In this document: in pieces, positions 47,859 through 57,172 of the stretch
Numbering within the stretch: the first letter of the stretch is position 1
Layout of the letters: every line of letters begins with the position of its first letter
Assembly (NCBI RefSeq): GCF_001612845.1
Contig: NZ_BDBF01000009.1
Location: 62,001-126,000, forward strand
Direction: 5' to 3'
DNA from: Nocardia elegans NBRC 108235
GTDB taxonomy: Bacteria; Actinomycetota; Actinomycetes; Mycobacteriales; Mycobacteriaceae
DNA: 64,000 bases
Notes under the pieces: generated by a model
Seen by the model: only the letters and a program-made list of their open reading frames with translations
Told to the model about the DNA's origin: nothing
Database searches by the model: none
Program-made: the position numbers and the translations under genes

Positions 47859-48545
47859 GTGTCCGGCTATGGGGAGTTCTGCCCGATCGCCAAGGCAATG
47901 GATGTCCTCGACGAACGATGGACATTGCTGGTCGTCCGCGAATTACTGCTGGGTAGTACGCATTTCAACGAGTTGCGGCGGGGCAACCCGAAAATGTCGC
48001 CCGCCCTGCTGTCGCGGCGTCTGCGCTCGCTGGAGCGGTCGGGGGTGCTGCGTCGCGAGATCGGTGCGGACGGACGCGCCGCCTACCTCCTGACCGAGGC
48101 CGGACGTGAGCTGTCGACCGTCGTCCAGGCGCTCGGGACGTGGGGGGTGCGCTGGATCGGCGATCTCGGCGACAGAGATCTGGATCCGCACCTGTTGCTG
48201 TGGGACATCCGTCGCACGATTCCGGTCCGGGCGTGGCCGGAGGAGCGCACGGTCCTGGAGGTCGAGTTCACCGATGTGCCCGGCAAGGAGGCGCACTGGT
48301 GGCTCGTGGTCGAGCGCGGGACGGCGGCGATCTGCGACTACGACCCCGGTTTCGAGGTCGCGGCGACCGTGCGCAGCACGCTGCGACAGCTCACCGAGAT
48401 CTGGCGCGGCGACCGGAGCTGGGCAGCGGCGCTGCGGGAGGAAACCACCGAGATCGTGGGCCCGGCGTCGATTCGGCGGCAGGTACCGCAGTGGATCGGG
48501 CAGGCGGGCCTGGCAGCGACTCCGCGCCCGGAACACGCCGACTGA
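47859..48545 (+). CDS. HxlR-family regulator with C-terminal SCP2-like domain
   Basis: A 228-residue regulator. Residues 1-95 are the HxlR winged helix (FCPIAKAMDVLDERWTLLVV; SPALLSRRLRSLERSGVL); residues ~115-228 form a second domain (TVLEVEFTDVPGKEAHWWLVVE; CDYDPGFEVAATVRSTLRQL) like the SCP2 sterol-carrier fold seen in some actinomycete HxlR proteins, suggesting a hydrophobic effector. GTG 47859 lies 6 nt after TCTACT, compatible with a leaderless start. It is divergent from the methyltransferase and abuts the Uma2 gene end-to-end. Confidence 0.85.
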   Translation: MSGYGEFCPIAKAMDVLDERWTLLVVRELLLGSTHFNELRRGNPKMSPALLSRRLRSLERSGVLRREIGADGRAAYLLTEAGRELSTVVQALGTWGVRWIGDLGDRDLDPHLLLWDIRRTIPVRAWPEERTVLEVEFTDVPGKEAHWWLVVERGTAAICDYDPGFEVAATVRSTLRQLTEIWRGDRSWAAALREETTEIVGPASIRRQVPQWIGQAGLAATPRPEHAD

Positions 48546-49124
48546 TCACATCCGCTGATACTCGGTAAGGTCGATGTCCAGCTCGAACGGCACCGACAGT
48601 GCGAGCCGGTCGTGGTGGATGCCGGTGGGAGTGTATTGGCCGGTGGCCGGGTCCAGTTCGTAGATGTAGACCACCGCGCGACCGTTGTCGTTTTCCACAC
48701 GCCAAAAATGGGGAATCCCGGCGCGCGCATACAACTGCGGTTTGCGTTCGCGGTCGCGCACAATCGAATCCGGCGAAACGACTTCGACCGCCAGGACGAC
48801 ATCCTCGGGCTGATAGGTGGTCTGGTCAGCCCCACGATCCGCCGATTCGTGGACGACGATAAGGTCTGGCTCCGGGCGTTGCCGAGGGCCCAGTGTCACC
48901 GTCATTTCCCTTCGAACCCGAAGGGCCGATGGCGCTGACGATCGCAGCGCGGACACGAGCAGATCGATCACCAGCGCATGGAATCTCATCTGCGGGCTCA
49001 CGAAGACGAGACTCCCATCGATCAGCTCGGTGTGCGGGGGTAGGTCCGGCAGCTTGTCCAGGTCATCGGCGGTATAACCGCCGGGCGGCGGGACGACCCA
49101 GGCAGGCAGCGGCTCCGCGCTCAT
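48546..49124 (-). CDS. Uma2-family PD-(D/E)xK endonuclease-like protein
   Basis: A 192-residue Uma2 (DUF820) protein, a family with a restriction-endonuclease fold whose role is unknown. The fold core reads TELIDGSLVFVSPQMRFHAL, then RPEPDLIVVHES with the first Asp, AVEVVSPDSIVRDRERKPQL with Glu and the catalytic Lys, and ARAGIPHFWRVE. All nuclease residues appear intact. ATG 49124 is chosen because GAGGAGGGAGGG precedes it. Such genes are often multicopy in actinomycetes and cyanobacteria; I see no toxin-antitoxin partner next to it. Confidence 0.85.
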   Translation of the reverse strand: MSAEPLPAWVVPPPGGYTADDLDKLPDLPPHTELIDGSLVFVSPQMRFHALVIDLLVSALRSSAPSALRVRREMTVTLGPRQRPEPDLIVVHESADRGADQTTYQPEDVVLAVEVVSPDSIVRDRERKPQLYARAGIPHFWRVENDNGRAVVYIYELDPATGQYTPTGIHHDRLALSVPFELDIDLTEYQRM

Positions 49125-49211
49125 CAGCCCTCCCTCCTCGTCGGGACGTCTCGTGCAATGCCAAGTATCGCATTCGTGCGCCACATGCCCGCGCCTGCAG
49201 ACCCAGAGGGC

Positions 49212-50213
49212 TCAGCTGCCGCCGACCACCCAGGGATCGTTGGAATTCAGCGCTGTCAGCAACAGCCGGATCGCCGCCACCCGCCGCTCCTTGCCCGGCA
49301 GTTCGTCCAGCGCGCATTCCGGGTCGGCGGGCGGGCCGAGGTGGGTGCAGCCGCGGGGGCAGTCCTCGATGGCCTCGGACAGGTCGGGGAAGGCGGCGAT
49401 CACATCGTCGGGGGAGATGTGGGCGAGGCCGAAGGAGCGGATGCCGGGGGTGTCGATGACCCAGCCGCCGCCTTTCAGCGGCAGGGCCACCGACTGAGTG
49501 GAGGTGTGGCGGCCCTTGCCGACGCCGGAGACCGTGCCAACGGCTCGTTCCGCTTCAGGGACAAGGCGATTCACCAGCGTCGACTTGCCGACGCCGGAGT
49601 GGCCGAGCAGGCAGGTCAGCGAATCCCGCAGGAGGTCGCGAACGGGTTCCAGGGGATCGTCACGCCCGCCGTAGACGATGGTCAGATCCAGATCGGCGAA
49701 TTCGGCGGCGAATTCGGAATCGGCGGCCAGATCGTGTTTGGTCAGGCACAGAATCGGTTGCAGCCCACCGGCATACGCGGCCACCATGGCGCGTTCGACG
49801 AAGCCGGTGCGGGGCGGCGGATCGGCCAGCGCCACGACGATGAACAGCTGCTCGGCGTTCGACACCACGATGCGTTCGAAGGGGTCGGTGTCATCGGCGG
49901 TGCGGCGCAACACCGTTCGGCGATCGGCGACGCGCACGATCCGCGCCAGCGTGTCGGGCCGGCCGGACAGGTCGCCGACCACGTCCACCTGATCGCCGAC
50001 CACGATCGGGGTGCGGCCCAGTTCCCGCGCCCGCATCGCGACCACGCGGCGATCCGGATCGTCGCCGAGCACGCACCCCCAGCGTCCCCGATCGACCGAA
50101 ACCACCATGGCCGACACCGCATCTCGATGTTCCGGCCGGGTCTTGGTGCGGGGACGCGAACCCCTGCCCGGGCGGACCCGGACATCGGATTCGTCGTACT
50201 CCCGCCGCCTCAG
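49212..50213 (-). CDS. rsgA: Ribosome small-subunit-dependent GTPase A, probable CTG start
   Basis: A circularly permuted GTPase maturing the 30S subunit: the order of motifs is G4 TKHD, then G1 GHSGVGKST, then G3 DTPG, and a C-terminal zinc site [17 protein letters not shown] conventional start at GTG 50117 gives 301 residues. The frame stays open 32 codons further, with a basic segment including [20 protein letters not shown] that looks like the conserved N-terminus of mycobacterial RsgA (about 330 residues). The only start-like codon there is CTG 50213, overlapping the aroA stop (CTGA). I take 333 residues as the better model. Confidence 0.85.
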   Translation of the reverse strand: MRRREYDESDVRVRPGRGSRPRTKTRPEHRDAVSAMVVSVDRGRWGCVLGDDPDRRVVAMRARELGRTPIVVGDQVDVVGDLSGRPDTLARIVRVADRRTVLRRTADDTDPFERIVVSNAEQLFIVVALADPPPRTGFVERAMVAAYAGGLQPILCLTKHDLAADSEFAAEFADLDLTIVYGGRDDPLEPVRDLLRDSLTCLLGHSGVGKSTLVNRLVPEAERAVGTVSGVGKGRHTSTQSVALPLKGGGWVIDTPGIRSFGLAHISPDDVIAAFPDLSEAIEDCPRGCTHLGPPADPECALDELPGKERRVAAIRLLLTALNSNDPWVVGGS

Positions 50214-51529
50214 TGGGCCGCTCCCTCACCCGATAAGGCGCCGGCGCCCGCCAGCATCGATTCCCACAGGGTGACGAATTCGGGCAGCGTCTTGGCGGTG
50301 GTGCCGATGTCCTCGATGCTCACACCGGGCACGCGCAGGCCCAGAATCGCGCCCGCCGTGGCCATTCGGTGATCGGCGTAGGAATGCCACTGGCCGCCCT
50401 GCAGCGGGGTCGGCTCGATGCTCAGCCCGTCCTCGGTTTCGGTGACGTTGCCGCCGAGGCGGTTGATCTCGGTGGTCAGCGCGGCCAGCCGATCGGTTTC
50501 GTGTCCGCGCAGATGGGCGATGCCGCGCAGCCGCGACGGGGAGTCGGCCAGCGCGGCGAGCGCGGCCACGGTCGGCGTCAGCTCGCCCACGTCGTGCAGG
50601 TCGATATCGATGCCGGCGAGGGACTGCGGACCGCGCACGGTGAGTTTGCCGTCGTAGCGCCGCGCCTCGGCGCCCATCCGGACCAGGATTTCACGGATCA
50701 CGTCACCGGCCTGGGTGGTCAGCTGCGGCCAATGCGGAATGGTCACCTCGCCGCCGGTCACCGCCGCCGCGGCCAGGAACGGCGTGGCGTTGGACAGATC
50801 CGGCTCGACATCCCAGTCGACGGCGTGGATCGGCCCCGGTTCCACGGTCCAGACCTGTTCCTTGCGCGGATCGGCGGGTGCCTCCACCCGGACCCCGGCC
50901 TGCCGCAGCATCTGCACCGTCATCTCGATATGCGGCATGGACGGCAGCGGCGCGCCCTCGTGATGCACGGTGATCCCGGTGTCGAAATGCGCCGCCGACA
51001 ACAGCAGCCCGGACACGAACTGCGAGGATCCGGAGGCGTCGATGGTGACCCGCCCGCCGCGCAGCGTCCCGGCGCCGTGCACGACGAACGGCAGGGTGTT
51101 GCCGTCGATGTCGACGCCGAGACTGCGCAGCGCGTCGAGGATCGTGTGCAGCGGACGTAGCCGGGCCTGCTCGTCGCCGAAGAACGCGACATCGCCGTGC
51201 GCCAGCGCGGCCACCGGCGGCAGGAACCGCATCACGGTGCCCGCCAGTCCGCAATCGACGGTGGCGTTGTGCAGCTGCGTCGGCGGGGTGACGGCGAGGG
51301 TGTCGCCGTCACCGATGATTTCGGTGCCCATCGCGCGTAGGCCCGCGATCATCAGCTCGGTGTCCCGGCTGCGCAGGGCGCCGGTGATCGTCGAGGGGCG
51401 GTCCGCGAGCGCGGCGAGAATCAATGCCCGGTTGGTGATCGATTTGGACCCGGGCAGGGTGACGGTCGCGTGCACGGCATGGTCGATGTGGGGCGCGGGC
51501 CAGAAACTCACCGGACCATCTTCGCGCAT
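50210..51529 (-). CDS. aroA: 3-phosphoshikimate 1-carboxyvinyltransferase
   Basis: A 439-residue EPSP synthase joining shikimate-3-phosphate and phosphoenolpyruvate on the route to chorismate. The N-terminal PEP/S3P loop is [40 protein letters not shown] and [20 protein letters not shown] are family signatures, and [17 protein letters not shown] carries the catalytic Asp-His-Arg segment. ATG 51529 is the first residue start near the conserved N-terminus; longer frames upstream are unsupported. The stop overlaps the proposed CTG start of rsgA. The rsgA neighbour is as in M. tuberculosis. Confidence 0.93.
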   Translation of the reverse strand: MREDGPVSFWPAPHIDHAVHATVTLPGSKSITNRALILAALADRPSTITGALRSRDTELMIAGLRAMGTEIIGDGDTLAVTPPTQLHNATVDCGLAGTVMRFLPPVAALAHGDVAFFGDEQARLRPLHTILDALRSLGVDIDGNTLPFVVHGAGTLRGGRVTIDASGSSQFVSGLLLSAAHFDTGITVHHEGAPLPSMPHIEMTVQMLRQAGVRVEAPADPRKEQVWTVEPGPIHAVDWDVEPDLSNATPFLAAAAVTGGEVTIPHWPQLTTQAGDVIREILVRMGAEARRYDGKLTVRGPQSLAGIDIDLHDVGELTPTVAALAALADSPSRLRGIAHLRGHETDRLAALTTEINRLGGNVTETEDGLSIEPTPLQGGQWHSYADHRMATAGAILGLRVPGVSIEDIGTTAKTLPEFVTLWESMLAGAGALSGEGAAH

Positions 51530-51712
51530 GAGAGCTGAACCCGTGTGCAGGGAGCGCGGTTTTGTGATCTCCGACGTATGCTCGTTTATTTGCTGGATTC
51601 GGACAATTGCCGCCTCATCCGGGAAGGCGCCGGTTGCCGCGCCCGATCTCACCACGCGATCGGGCCCGCACCGTTGGGTGCGGGCCCGATGGAGAGGCAG
51701 TGACTACGCGGA

Positions 51713-53248
51713 CTACTTGTGGCGGCCGTGCAGCAGCGGAACCACCTTGCGCAGCAGCTTCATGGTGCTCTCGGTGCGCTTGTAGCTCATCAGCGCCATA
51801 CCCGGAATCGCGAAGCGCTGCACCGCGATCGAATGCGGGCTGGTGAACTCCAGCAGACCGGGCGCACCGTGGATGCGGCCGATACCGGAATCGCCGACGC
51901 CGCCGAAGGGCAGCGACGCGATGGCGGCGAAGCCGAGCACCGAGTTGACCGAGGTGGCGCCGGCGCGCAGCCGGCGAGCGATCTCGAGGCCGTGCTTGCG
52001 CGAGTACACCGCCGACCCCAGGCCGTACTTCGAGTTGTTCGCGAGGTCGACCGCCTCGTCGATGGTGTCGACGGTGCGGATGGTGACGGTCGGGCCGAAG
52101 GTCTCTTCGCACACGGCATCCGAGTTCTCGTCCACGTCGACCAGGACCACGGGCTCGATATACGGCGCGTGCACCGAATCCGGGCCGCCCAGCACCGCGG
52201 TGCCGCCGTTGGCCAGCGCCGATTCGATGTGCCGGCGCACGATGTCGACCTGCGACGGCATGGTCATCGGGCCGTAGGAGGCCGTGGCGTCGGAGCCGGC
52301 GTGCACGTCCGACAGGATCTTCTTCACCTCGGCCACGAACGGCTCGCGAATCGACTTGTCGACGTAGACGCGTTCCACGCCGGCGCAGGTCTGGCCGCTG
52401 TTCATGGTCGCGCCGTAGGCGACGGCGTCGGCCGCGGCGGCGATGTCGGCGTCCGCGGCGACGATCACCGCATCCTTACCGCCGCATTCCAGCAGCACCG
52501 GAGTCAGCGTTTCGGCCGCGGCGGCCATGATCTTCTTACCGGTCGCGGTGGAGCCGGTGAAGGCGATCTTGTCGACTCCCGCGCGCACCAGCGCGGCGCC
52601 GGTCGCGCCGAATCCGTTGATCGTGACGAACACGCCCTCGGGCAGGTCCGGGTTGGCGTCCACGAAGGCCTGGCCGACGAAATTGCCGATGGCGGTGGAG
52701 TATTCACTCGGCTTGAACACCACGGTGTTGCCGGCGGCCAACGCGTAGGCCAGCGAGCCGTTGGGGGTGTAGACGGGGTAATTCCACGGGCCGATCACGC
52801 CGACCACACCCAGCGGGCGCTGTTCGATCGACGCCGCGAAATTCGACATCAGGGCGCCGGGCGACACCTTCTTCGGTTTGAGAACCTTCTCGGCGTTCTT
52901 GGCGGCCCAGGCGATGTGTTCGAGGGCCAGCATCAATTCCAGGTACGCGTCGTCGCGCGGCTTGCCGTTCTCCGCGTGGATCAGATCGCAGAATTCGTCG
53001 GCACGGGCGACGAGGCGGCTGGACCAGCGCAGCAGCGCCCGCTTGCGATCGGCGAAGCTGAGGCCGCTCCAGGTCGCGGCGGCCGCGCGGGCCTTGGCGA
53101 CGGCCGCCCGCACCGCATCGTCGTCGGCGATGGGGTGGGTGGCGATGACCTCGCCCGTGGCCGGATTGAGTGAGGAGAGCTCGGTGGGCCGAGCGGATTC
53201 GGCTGCCTGTGCCGACGCGGTGGCGGCGGTGGACTCGGTGGTGGACAT
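51713..53248 (-). CDS. Aldehyde dehydrogenase family protein
   Basis: A 511-residue NAD(P)-dependent aldehyde dehydrogenase, of the succinate-semialdehyde/long-chain type by overall similarity. The Rossmann fold has PWNYPVYTPNGSLAYALAAG then FTGSTATGKKIM; the catalytic Glu is in LLECGGKD and the catalytic Cys in MNSGQTCAGVERVYV. Near the C-terminus it ends with a basic segment (KLLRKVVPLLHGRHK) which may associate with membranes, as in long-chain fatty-aldehyde enzymes. ATG 53248 is preferred over 53293 because AGGGGTCG precedes it. It lies between aroA and the SRAP gene, an insertion relative to mycobacteria. Confidence 0.88.
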   Translation of the reverse strand: MSTTESTAATASAQAAESARPTELSSLNPATGEVIATHPIADDDAVRAAVAKARAAAATWSGLSFADRKRALLRWSSRLVARADEFCDLIHAENGKPRDDAYLELMLALEHIAWAAKNAEKVLKPKKVSPGALMSNFAASIEQRPLGVVGVIGPWNYPVYTPNGSLAYALAAGNTVVFKPSEYSTAIGNFVGQAFVDANPDLPEGVFVTINGFGATGAALVRAGVDKIAFTGSTATGKKIMAAAAETLTPVLLECGGKDAVIVAADADIAAAADAVAYGATMNSGQTCAGVERVYVDKSIREPFVAEVKKILSDVHAGSDATASYGPMTMPSQVDIVRRHIESALANGGTAVLGGPDSVHAPYIEPVVLVDVDENSDAVCEETFGPTVTIRTVDTIDEAVDLANNSKYGLGSAVYSRKHGLEIARRLRAGATSVNSVLGFAAIASLPFGGVGDSGIGRIHGAPGLLEFTSPHSIAVQRFAIPGMALMSYKRTESTMKLLRKVVPLLHGRHK

Positions 53249-53394
53249 GGTTCGGCGACCCCTAATGAGAGAGTGGTGGCAAAAAATTCTCACATTCGCG
53301 ATGTGATGTCAATCGCCTTCAGTTGGATTCGTCTCGTTGTGCGGGTATGGCCGAGCCTACGGATTCTGTCGGTCCCGGATGGCAGCATGGAGAT

Positions 53395-54246
53395 ATGTGC
53401 GGCAGATATGCGACCACGGCGAATCCCGCCAGGCTGGCGGTCGAACTCGACGCCCTCGACGAGACCGCGGACGGTGCGCCGAGTGACGCCGCCGCAGGAA
53501 GATCGGCGCCCGGTGATGGTGACAAGAGTGCCGGCGGCAAATCCGGAAACGGCGCCAACTACAACGTCGCCCCGACGAATCAGATCCTCACCGTCGTTCG
53601 CCGTCACGACCACGACCACCCCGACGACGACCCGACGCTGCGGATTCGCCGCATGCGCTGGGGGCTGATCCCGGTCTGGACGAAGGCCGCCGAACCGGGA
53701 GTTCCGGCCAAGGGCAAGCCGCTGTTCAATGCCCGAGCCGACCGCGCCGCCACGGCACCCTCGTTCCGGGATTCGGTGAAGAAGCGTCGCTGTCTGGTTC
53801 CGATGGACGGCTGGTACGAATGGCTCACCGAACCGCATCCCACCGGCTCCGGCAAGGCCGTGAAGCAGCCGTATTACATGTCGGATGCCCAGGGACGCCG
53901 GCTGTACATGGCCGGCCTGTGGTCGGTGTGGCGGGATCCGGCGCAGCGGGATATGGCCCCGCTGCTGTCCTGCACGATCCTCACCACCGACGCGGTGGGC
54001 GATCTGACCCGCATCCACGATCGGATGCCGCTGATGATGCCGCGCGAACACTGGGACGCCTGGCTCGACCCCGACCATCCGGCGCCACACGAATTACTGG
54101 AAACCCCTGAGGCGCAGGTGATTTCGTCCATCGTCGCGCGTCCGGTCTCGCCGCTGGTGAATTCGGTGCGCAACAACGGTCCACAGCTGCTGGAGCCGGT
54201 ACCGGGTGCGGGCAGCGAACAGGCCGGGCAGATCAGCCTGATCTGA
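53395..54246 (+). CDS. SOS-response-associated peptidase (SRAP/YedK-like)
   Basis: A 283-residue SRAP protein, like bacterial YedK and human HMCES, which forms a covalent thiazolidine link to abasic sites in single-stranded DNA. After Met removal Cys2 (MCGRYATTANP) is the nucleophile; the conserved Asn is in YNVAPTNQ, the Glu in MDGWYEWLT, and the His in RIHDRMPLMMP. An extra low-complexity insert (SDAAAGRSAPGDGDKSAGGK) near residue 45 is absent from typical members. ATG 53395 is the only start that exposes Cys2, so the upstream ATG 53323 is rejected. It corresponds to Rv3226c by gene order. Confidence 0.93.
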   Translation: MCGRYATTANPARLAVELDALDETADGAPSDAAAGRSAPGDGDKSAGGKSGNGANYNVAPTNQILTVVRRHDHDHPDDDPTLRIRRMRWGLIPVWTKAAEPGVPAKGKPLFNARADRAATAPSFRDSVKKRRCLVPMDGWYEWLTEPHPTGSGKAVKQPYYMSDAQGRRLYMAGLWSVWRDPAQRDMAPLLSCTILTTDAVGDLTRIHDRMPLMMPREHWDAWLDPDHPAPHELLETPEAQVISSIVARPVSPLVNSVRNNGPQLLEPVPGAGSEQAGQISLI

Positions 54247-54270
54247 ACCCGGCCCGGCGCTGTTGGCCCG

Positions 54271-54609
54271 CTAGTCACATTTCACGGATGGCATCGCGAT
54301 GTTCAGCCCACATTTCAGGACGTCGGCGCCCATCTCGACGATCTTTGTGGTGGTGTCGGTGGCCAGTTCGATAATGTCGGTGGTGGCGTGGCCGCCCAGC
54401 TTCTCGGCTTTCTCCGCCTGTGGATCCTGCTCCGGCGTGCCCGGATGTTCGGCGTCGCCGCCGAGCGGATAGTTCGGATCGTGGACGGGGACCGGCGCGC
54501 TCGGAGCAGCGCCGGCGGGCGCTGCTGTCAGCAGACCGGATCCCAGGCTGAGCAGTGCGGCGCCGGCGGTCGCGGCGAGCAGGCTACGTACGCGCGGACG
54601 ATGGATCAT
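54271..54609 (-). CDS. Small secreted protein of unknown function
   Basis: A 112-residue protein with a signal peptide: basic MIHRPRVR, hydrophobic SLLAATAGAALLSLGSGLLT, probable cleavage after APAGA near residue 34. The mature part starts Pro-rich (PSAPVPVHDPNYPLGGD), then has a short Ala/Thr-rich helix (TTDIIELATDTTTKIVEMGAD) and two Cys (VLKCGLNIAMPSVKC), likely a disulfide loop. No family is recognised. It is the last gene before the MFS pump and is convergent with the SRAP gene. Confidence 0.75.
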   Translation of the reverse strand: MIHRPRVRSLLAATAGAALLSLGSGLLTAAPAGAAPSAPVPVHDPNYPLGGDAEHPGTPEQDPQAEKAEKLGGHATTDIIELATDTTTKIVEMGADVLKCGLNIAMPSVKCD

Positions 54610-54750
54610 TTCGCATCACATCCTCGGTTCGGAACGAATCGGGAGAGAACGAACTGCCCGACCAGTAACGCACAGAGACAGGTGAGCTTCGGGTAATTCG
54701 CGGGAATCGTAGGTGTGGCGCAGCGTGTCCAGCGGAGTGTTGCCGCCGGA

Positions 54751-56535
54751 TCACCTCTGTAGAGTCGCCGCCGGATCCGGCTCTGCCCGCACCGCTGTCG
54801 CGGTCGGTTCGGCCTTCTCACCGCCCACCGGAGCGGAGTCGGCAGCGACCAGGACACGCGGCTGATTGGTCTCCGCACTCGCCTGCAGCCCACCCGCCGT
54901 GCGCAGCGGCACCTCCTTCCAGAACACCACCAGCAACAGCGCGATCCCGGCGATGGCGGTGACGGCGAGGAATACGGTGTCCATCGAATCGGCGAAGCCG
55001 ACCTGGAACGGGCGGGCCAGCGTCGGATTCAACTGCTGGATCACCGAACTGTCGCTCATCACCTGTCCGGCCGCCGAGACATCATGGGACAGCAAACCTT
55101 TCGACAGCGCCGCATCGGCGGGATTGCTGCTGTGCGCACCGGCGATCACCGCCTGCTGATAGGCCGGTTGTGTTGCCGCGCTGTGCAATTCGTCGCTGAT
55201 ATGCGGCGTCAGCTGTGCGAACAGAATGGACAGGAAGACCGCCACGCCCAGGGTGCCGCCGATCTGCCGGAAGAAGGTGGCCGCGGCCGTGGACACGCCC
55301 ATATCCTTCGGCGGCAGGGCATTCTGCAAGGCCAGCGTGAGCGGCTGCATGAGGTTGCCGAGGCCGAGTCCGGCGATCGCCATGAAGATCATCACCAGCC
55401 ACAGCGGGCTGTCGGCGCCGATCAGATGCAGCAGGAACAGCCCGAGCGTCAGCAGGCCGGCGCCGATCAGCGGGAAGACGCGATAGCGGCCGGTGCGGGA
55501 GATGGTCTGGCCCGCGATCACCGAGGCCGTCATCATGCCGAGCACCATGGGCAGCATCTGCAGGCCGGCGACGGTCGGGCTCGATCCGCGCACCACCTGC
55601 AGATACTGCGGCAGCAGGGAGATCCCGCCGAACATGCCGGCGCCCACCACGAAGGAGATGACCACGCCCAGGGCGAACGTCGAATTCTTGAACATCCGCA
55701 GCGGAATCAGCGCCAGATCGCCGAGTTTCGCCTCGACCGCGACGAAGCCCAGTACGCCGGCCGCGCCGATCAGATAGCAGGCGATGGCATCCGGGCTGCC
55801 CCAGCCCCATTCCCTGCCCTGCTCGGCCACCACCAGCAGCGGGACGATGCCCACCGCGAGCATCAGCACGCCCCACCAGTCGATCCGCACTCCGGGATGC
55901 GGGCGGCGCGGCAATTGCAGGACCTTGGTGACCACGGCGAAGGCGAGCAGCCCGATCGGCACGTTCACCAGGAACACCCAGCGCCAGCCGTCGATGCCGA
56001 GAATGACCGGCTGGCCTGCGAACAGGCCGCCCAGCACGGGCCCCACGACACTCGAGGTGCCGAAGACGGCCAGGAAGTAGCCCTGATAGCGGGCGCGCTC
56101 CCGCGGCGAGACGATATCTCCCATGATGGTCAGCGCCAGCGACATCAGCCCGCCCGCGCCCAGTCCCTGAAATGCGCGGAAGGCGGCCAGCTCGTACATC
56201 GATTGCGCCATGGTGCACAGCAGCGACCCGGCGACGAAGATGGCGATCGCCGCCAGATAGAAGGGCTTGCGCCCGAACATATCCGACAGCTTCCCGTACA
56301 GCGGCGTGCTGAGGGTCGCGGTGATGAGATAAGCGGTGGTGACCCACGCCTGCAGCGAATAGCCGCTGAGATCGTCGGAAATGGTGCGGATGGCCGTGGA
56401 CACGATGGTCTGGTCCAGGGAGGCCAGCAGCATGCCGAGGATCAGGCCGCTCATGATCACCAGCACCTGCCGGTGGGTGAAACCCGCGGCGTTCGGTGCG
56501 GTGCCGGCCGCGGCCGGGGTGGTGGTTGTGGTCAC
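54751..56535 (-). CDS. DHA2-type major facilitator drug efflux transporter
   Basis: A 594-residue 14-helix MFS exporter of the EmrB/QacA type. LLASLDQTIVSTAIRTISDD is the family's motif D1 in TM1; GKLSDMFGRKPFYL is motif A; and GYFLAVFGTSSVVGPVLGGL is motif C, the antiporter signature. The C-terminal ~55 residues are cytoplasmic, Ala/Glu-rich. GTG 56535 overlaps the marR stop (GTGA), so repressor and pump are one coupled operon. The substrates are unknown; lipophilic cations, dyes or antibiotics are typical. Confidence 0.92.
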   Translation of the reverse strand: MTTTTTPAAAGTAPNAAGFTHRQVLVIMSGLILGMLLASLDQTIVSTAIRTISDDLSGYSLQAWVTTAYLITATLSTPLYGKLSDMFGRKPFYLAAIAIFVAGSLLCTMAQSMYELAAFRAFQGLGAGGLMSLALTIMGDIVSPRERARYQGYFLAVFGTSSVVGPVLGGLFAGQPVILGIDGWRWVFLVNVPIGLLAFAVVTKVLQLPRRPHPGVRIDWWGVLMLAVGIVPLLVVAEQGREWGWGSPDAIACYLIGAAGVLGFVAVEAKLGDLALIPLRMFKNSTFALGVVISFVVGAGMFGGISLLPQYLQVVRGSSPTVAGLQMLPMVLGMMTASVIAGQTISRTGRYRVFPLIGAGLLTLGLFLLHLIGADSPLWLVMIFMAIAGLGLGNLMQPLTLALQNALPPKDMGVSTAAATFFRQIGGTLGVAVFLSILFAQLTPHISDELHSAATQPAYQQAVIAGAHSSNPADAALSKGLLSHDVSAAGQVMSDSSVIQQLNPTLARPFQVGFADSMDTVFLAVTAIAGIALLLVVFWKEVPLRTAGGLQASAETNQPRVLVAADSAPVGGEKAEPTATAVRAEPDPAATLQR

Positions 56536-57032
56536 GAATTCTTCTCCGTCGCAGGGCCTTCCGTGGGGGAGGGGAGGGTGAGTATCGCCGGTCGCGCGGC
56601 TTCGTAGTCGTCGACGAAGCGGTGCAGCAAAACCGCGAACTGCTCGCGGTCGGGGTCGTTCCAGTCGGTCAGGATGCGCCCGATCATCTCGTTGCGCCGT
56701 GCGCGCAGCTGGGCGGCCATCTCCTTGCCGGCGTCGGTGACGATCAGGACGCTGGCGCGGCCGTCGCCGGGGTCGGCCTCGCGGCGCACCAGGCCGCGCT
56801 TGACCAAAGTCGCCACCTGGCGGCTGATCGTGGACGCGTCGGAGTACATCGCCTCGGCCAGCGCGCCGGAGCGCATCGGGCCGTCGCAGAGCAGGCGGAA
56901 GATGATGCGGTAGGCCGAGAGATCGATGTCGCCGTGCGATGCCGCTGCCACCTGGGCGTTGGTCCGCTCCCGGATCCGCCCCAGGCGAATCAGCTGCTGG
57001 GCGATCTGATCGATCACCTGCTCGCTGTCCAT
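56532..57032 (-). CDS. MarR-family repressor of the efflux pump
   Basis: A 166-residue MarR protein. The winged helix runs over residues ~40-105: FRLLCDGPMRSGALAEAMYS, then the recognition helix DASTISRQVATLVKRGLVRR and the basic wing ADPGDGRASVLIV. The N- and C-terminal helices form the dimer interface. ATG 57032 is preferred because ACGGAGGTCC precedes it; the frame up to 57095 is nonconserved. Three 10-bp repeats 17 bp apart lie 44 bp upstream, so the protein most likely represses its own coupled operon with the MFS pump. Confidence 0.9.
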   Translation of the reverse strand: MDSEQVIDQIAQQLIRLGRIRERTNAQVAAASHGDIDLSAYRIIFRLLCDGPMRSGALAEAMYSDASTISRQVATLVKRGLVRREADPGDGRASVLIVTDAGKEMAAQLRARRNEMIGRILTDWNDPDREQFAVLLHRFVDDYEAARPAILTLPSPTEGPATEKNS

Positions 57033-57075
57033 GTCGGACCTCCGTTTCCACCCGATCGGCCTCGTACCGGGCCGA

Positions 57076-57119
57076 AAACTACTTGCATCAATCAACTATT
57101 TGTATACACCAACTAGTTG
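57076..57119. promoter_or_regulatory. Three direct repeats 17 bp apart before marR
   Basis: AAACTACTTG (57076), CAACTATTTG (57093), CAACTAGTTG (57110): consensus MAACTANTTG at exact 17-bp intervals; the last is a perfect palindrome. A MarR operator array is the best guess. Confidence 0.65.
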
Positions 57120-57172
57120 TTACACACAAATATTTCCGATGAGGGTGGTCGGATCTCGCCGAATGCGAGAAA

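Noticed and set aside
48546..49124. Uma2-like gene as half of a toxin-antitoxin or defence system
   Set aside because: No partner gene or restriction/modification neighbours are present, and Uma2 genes often stand alone.
53323..53394. Earlier start (ATG 53323) for the SRAP gene
   Set aside because: It would bury the catalytic Cys, which must be residue 2 after Met removal, as it is from ATG 53395.
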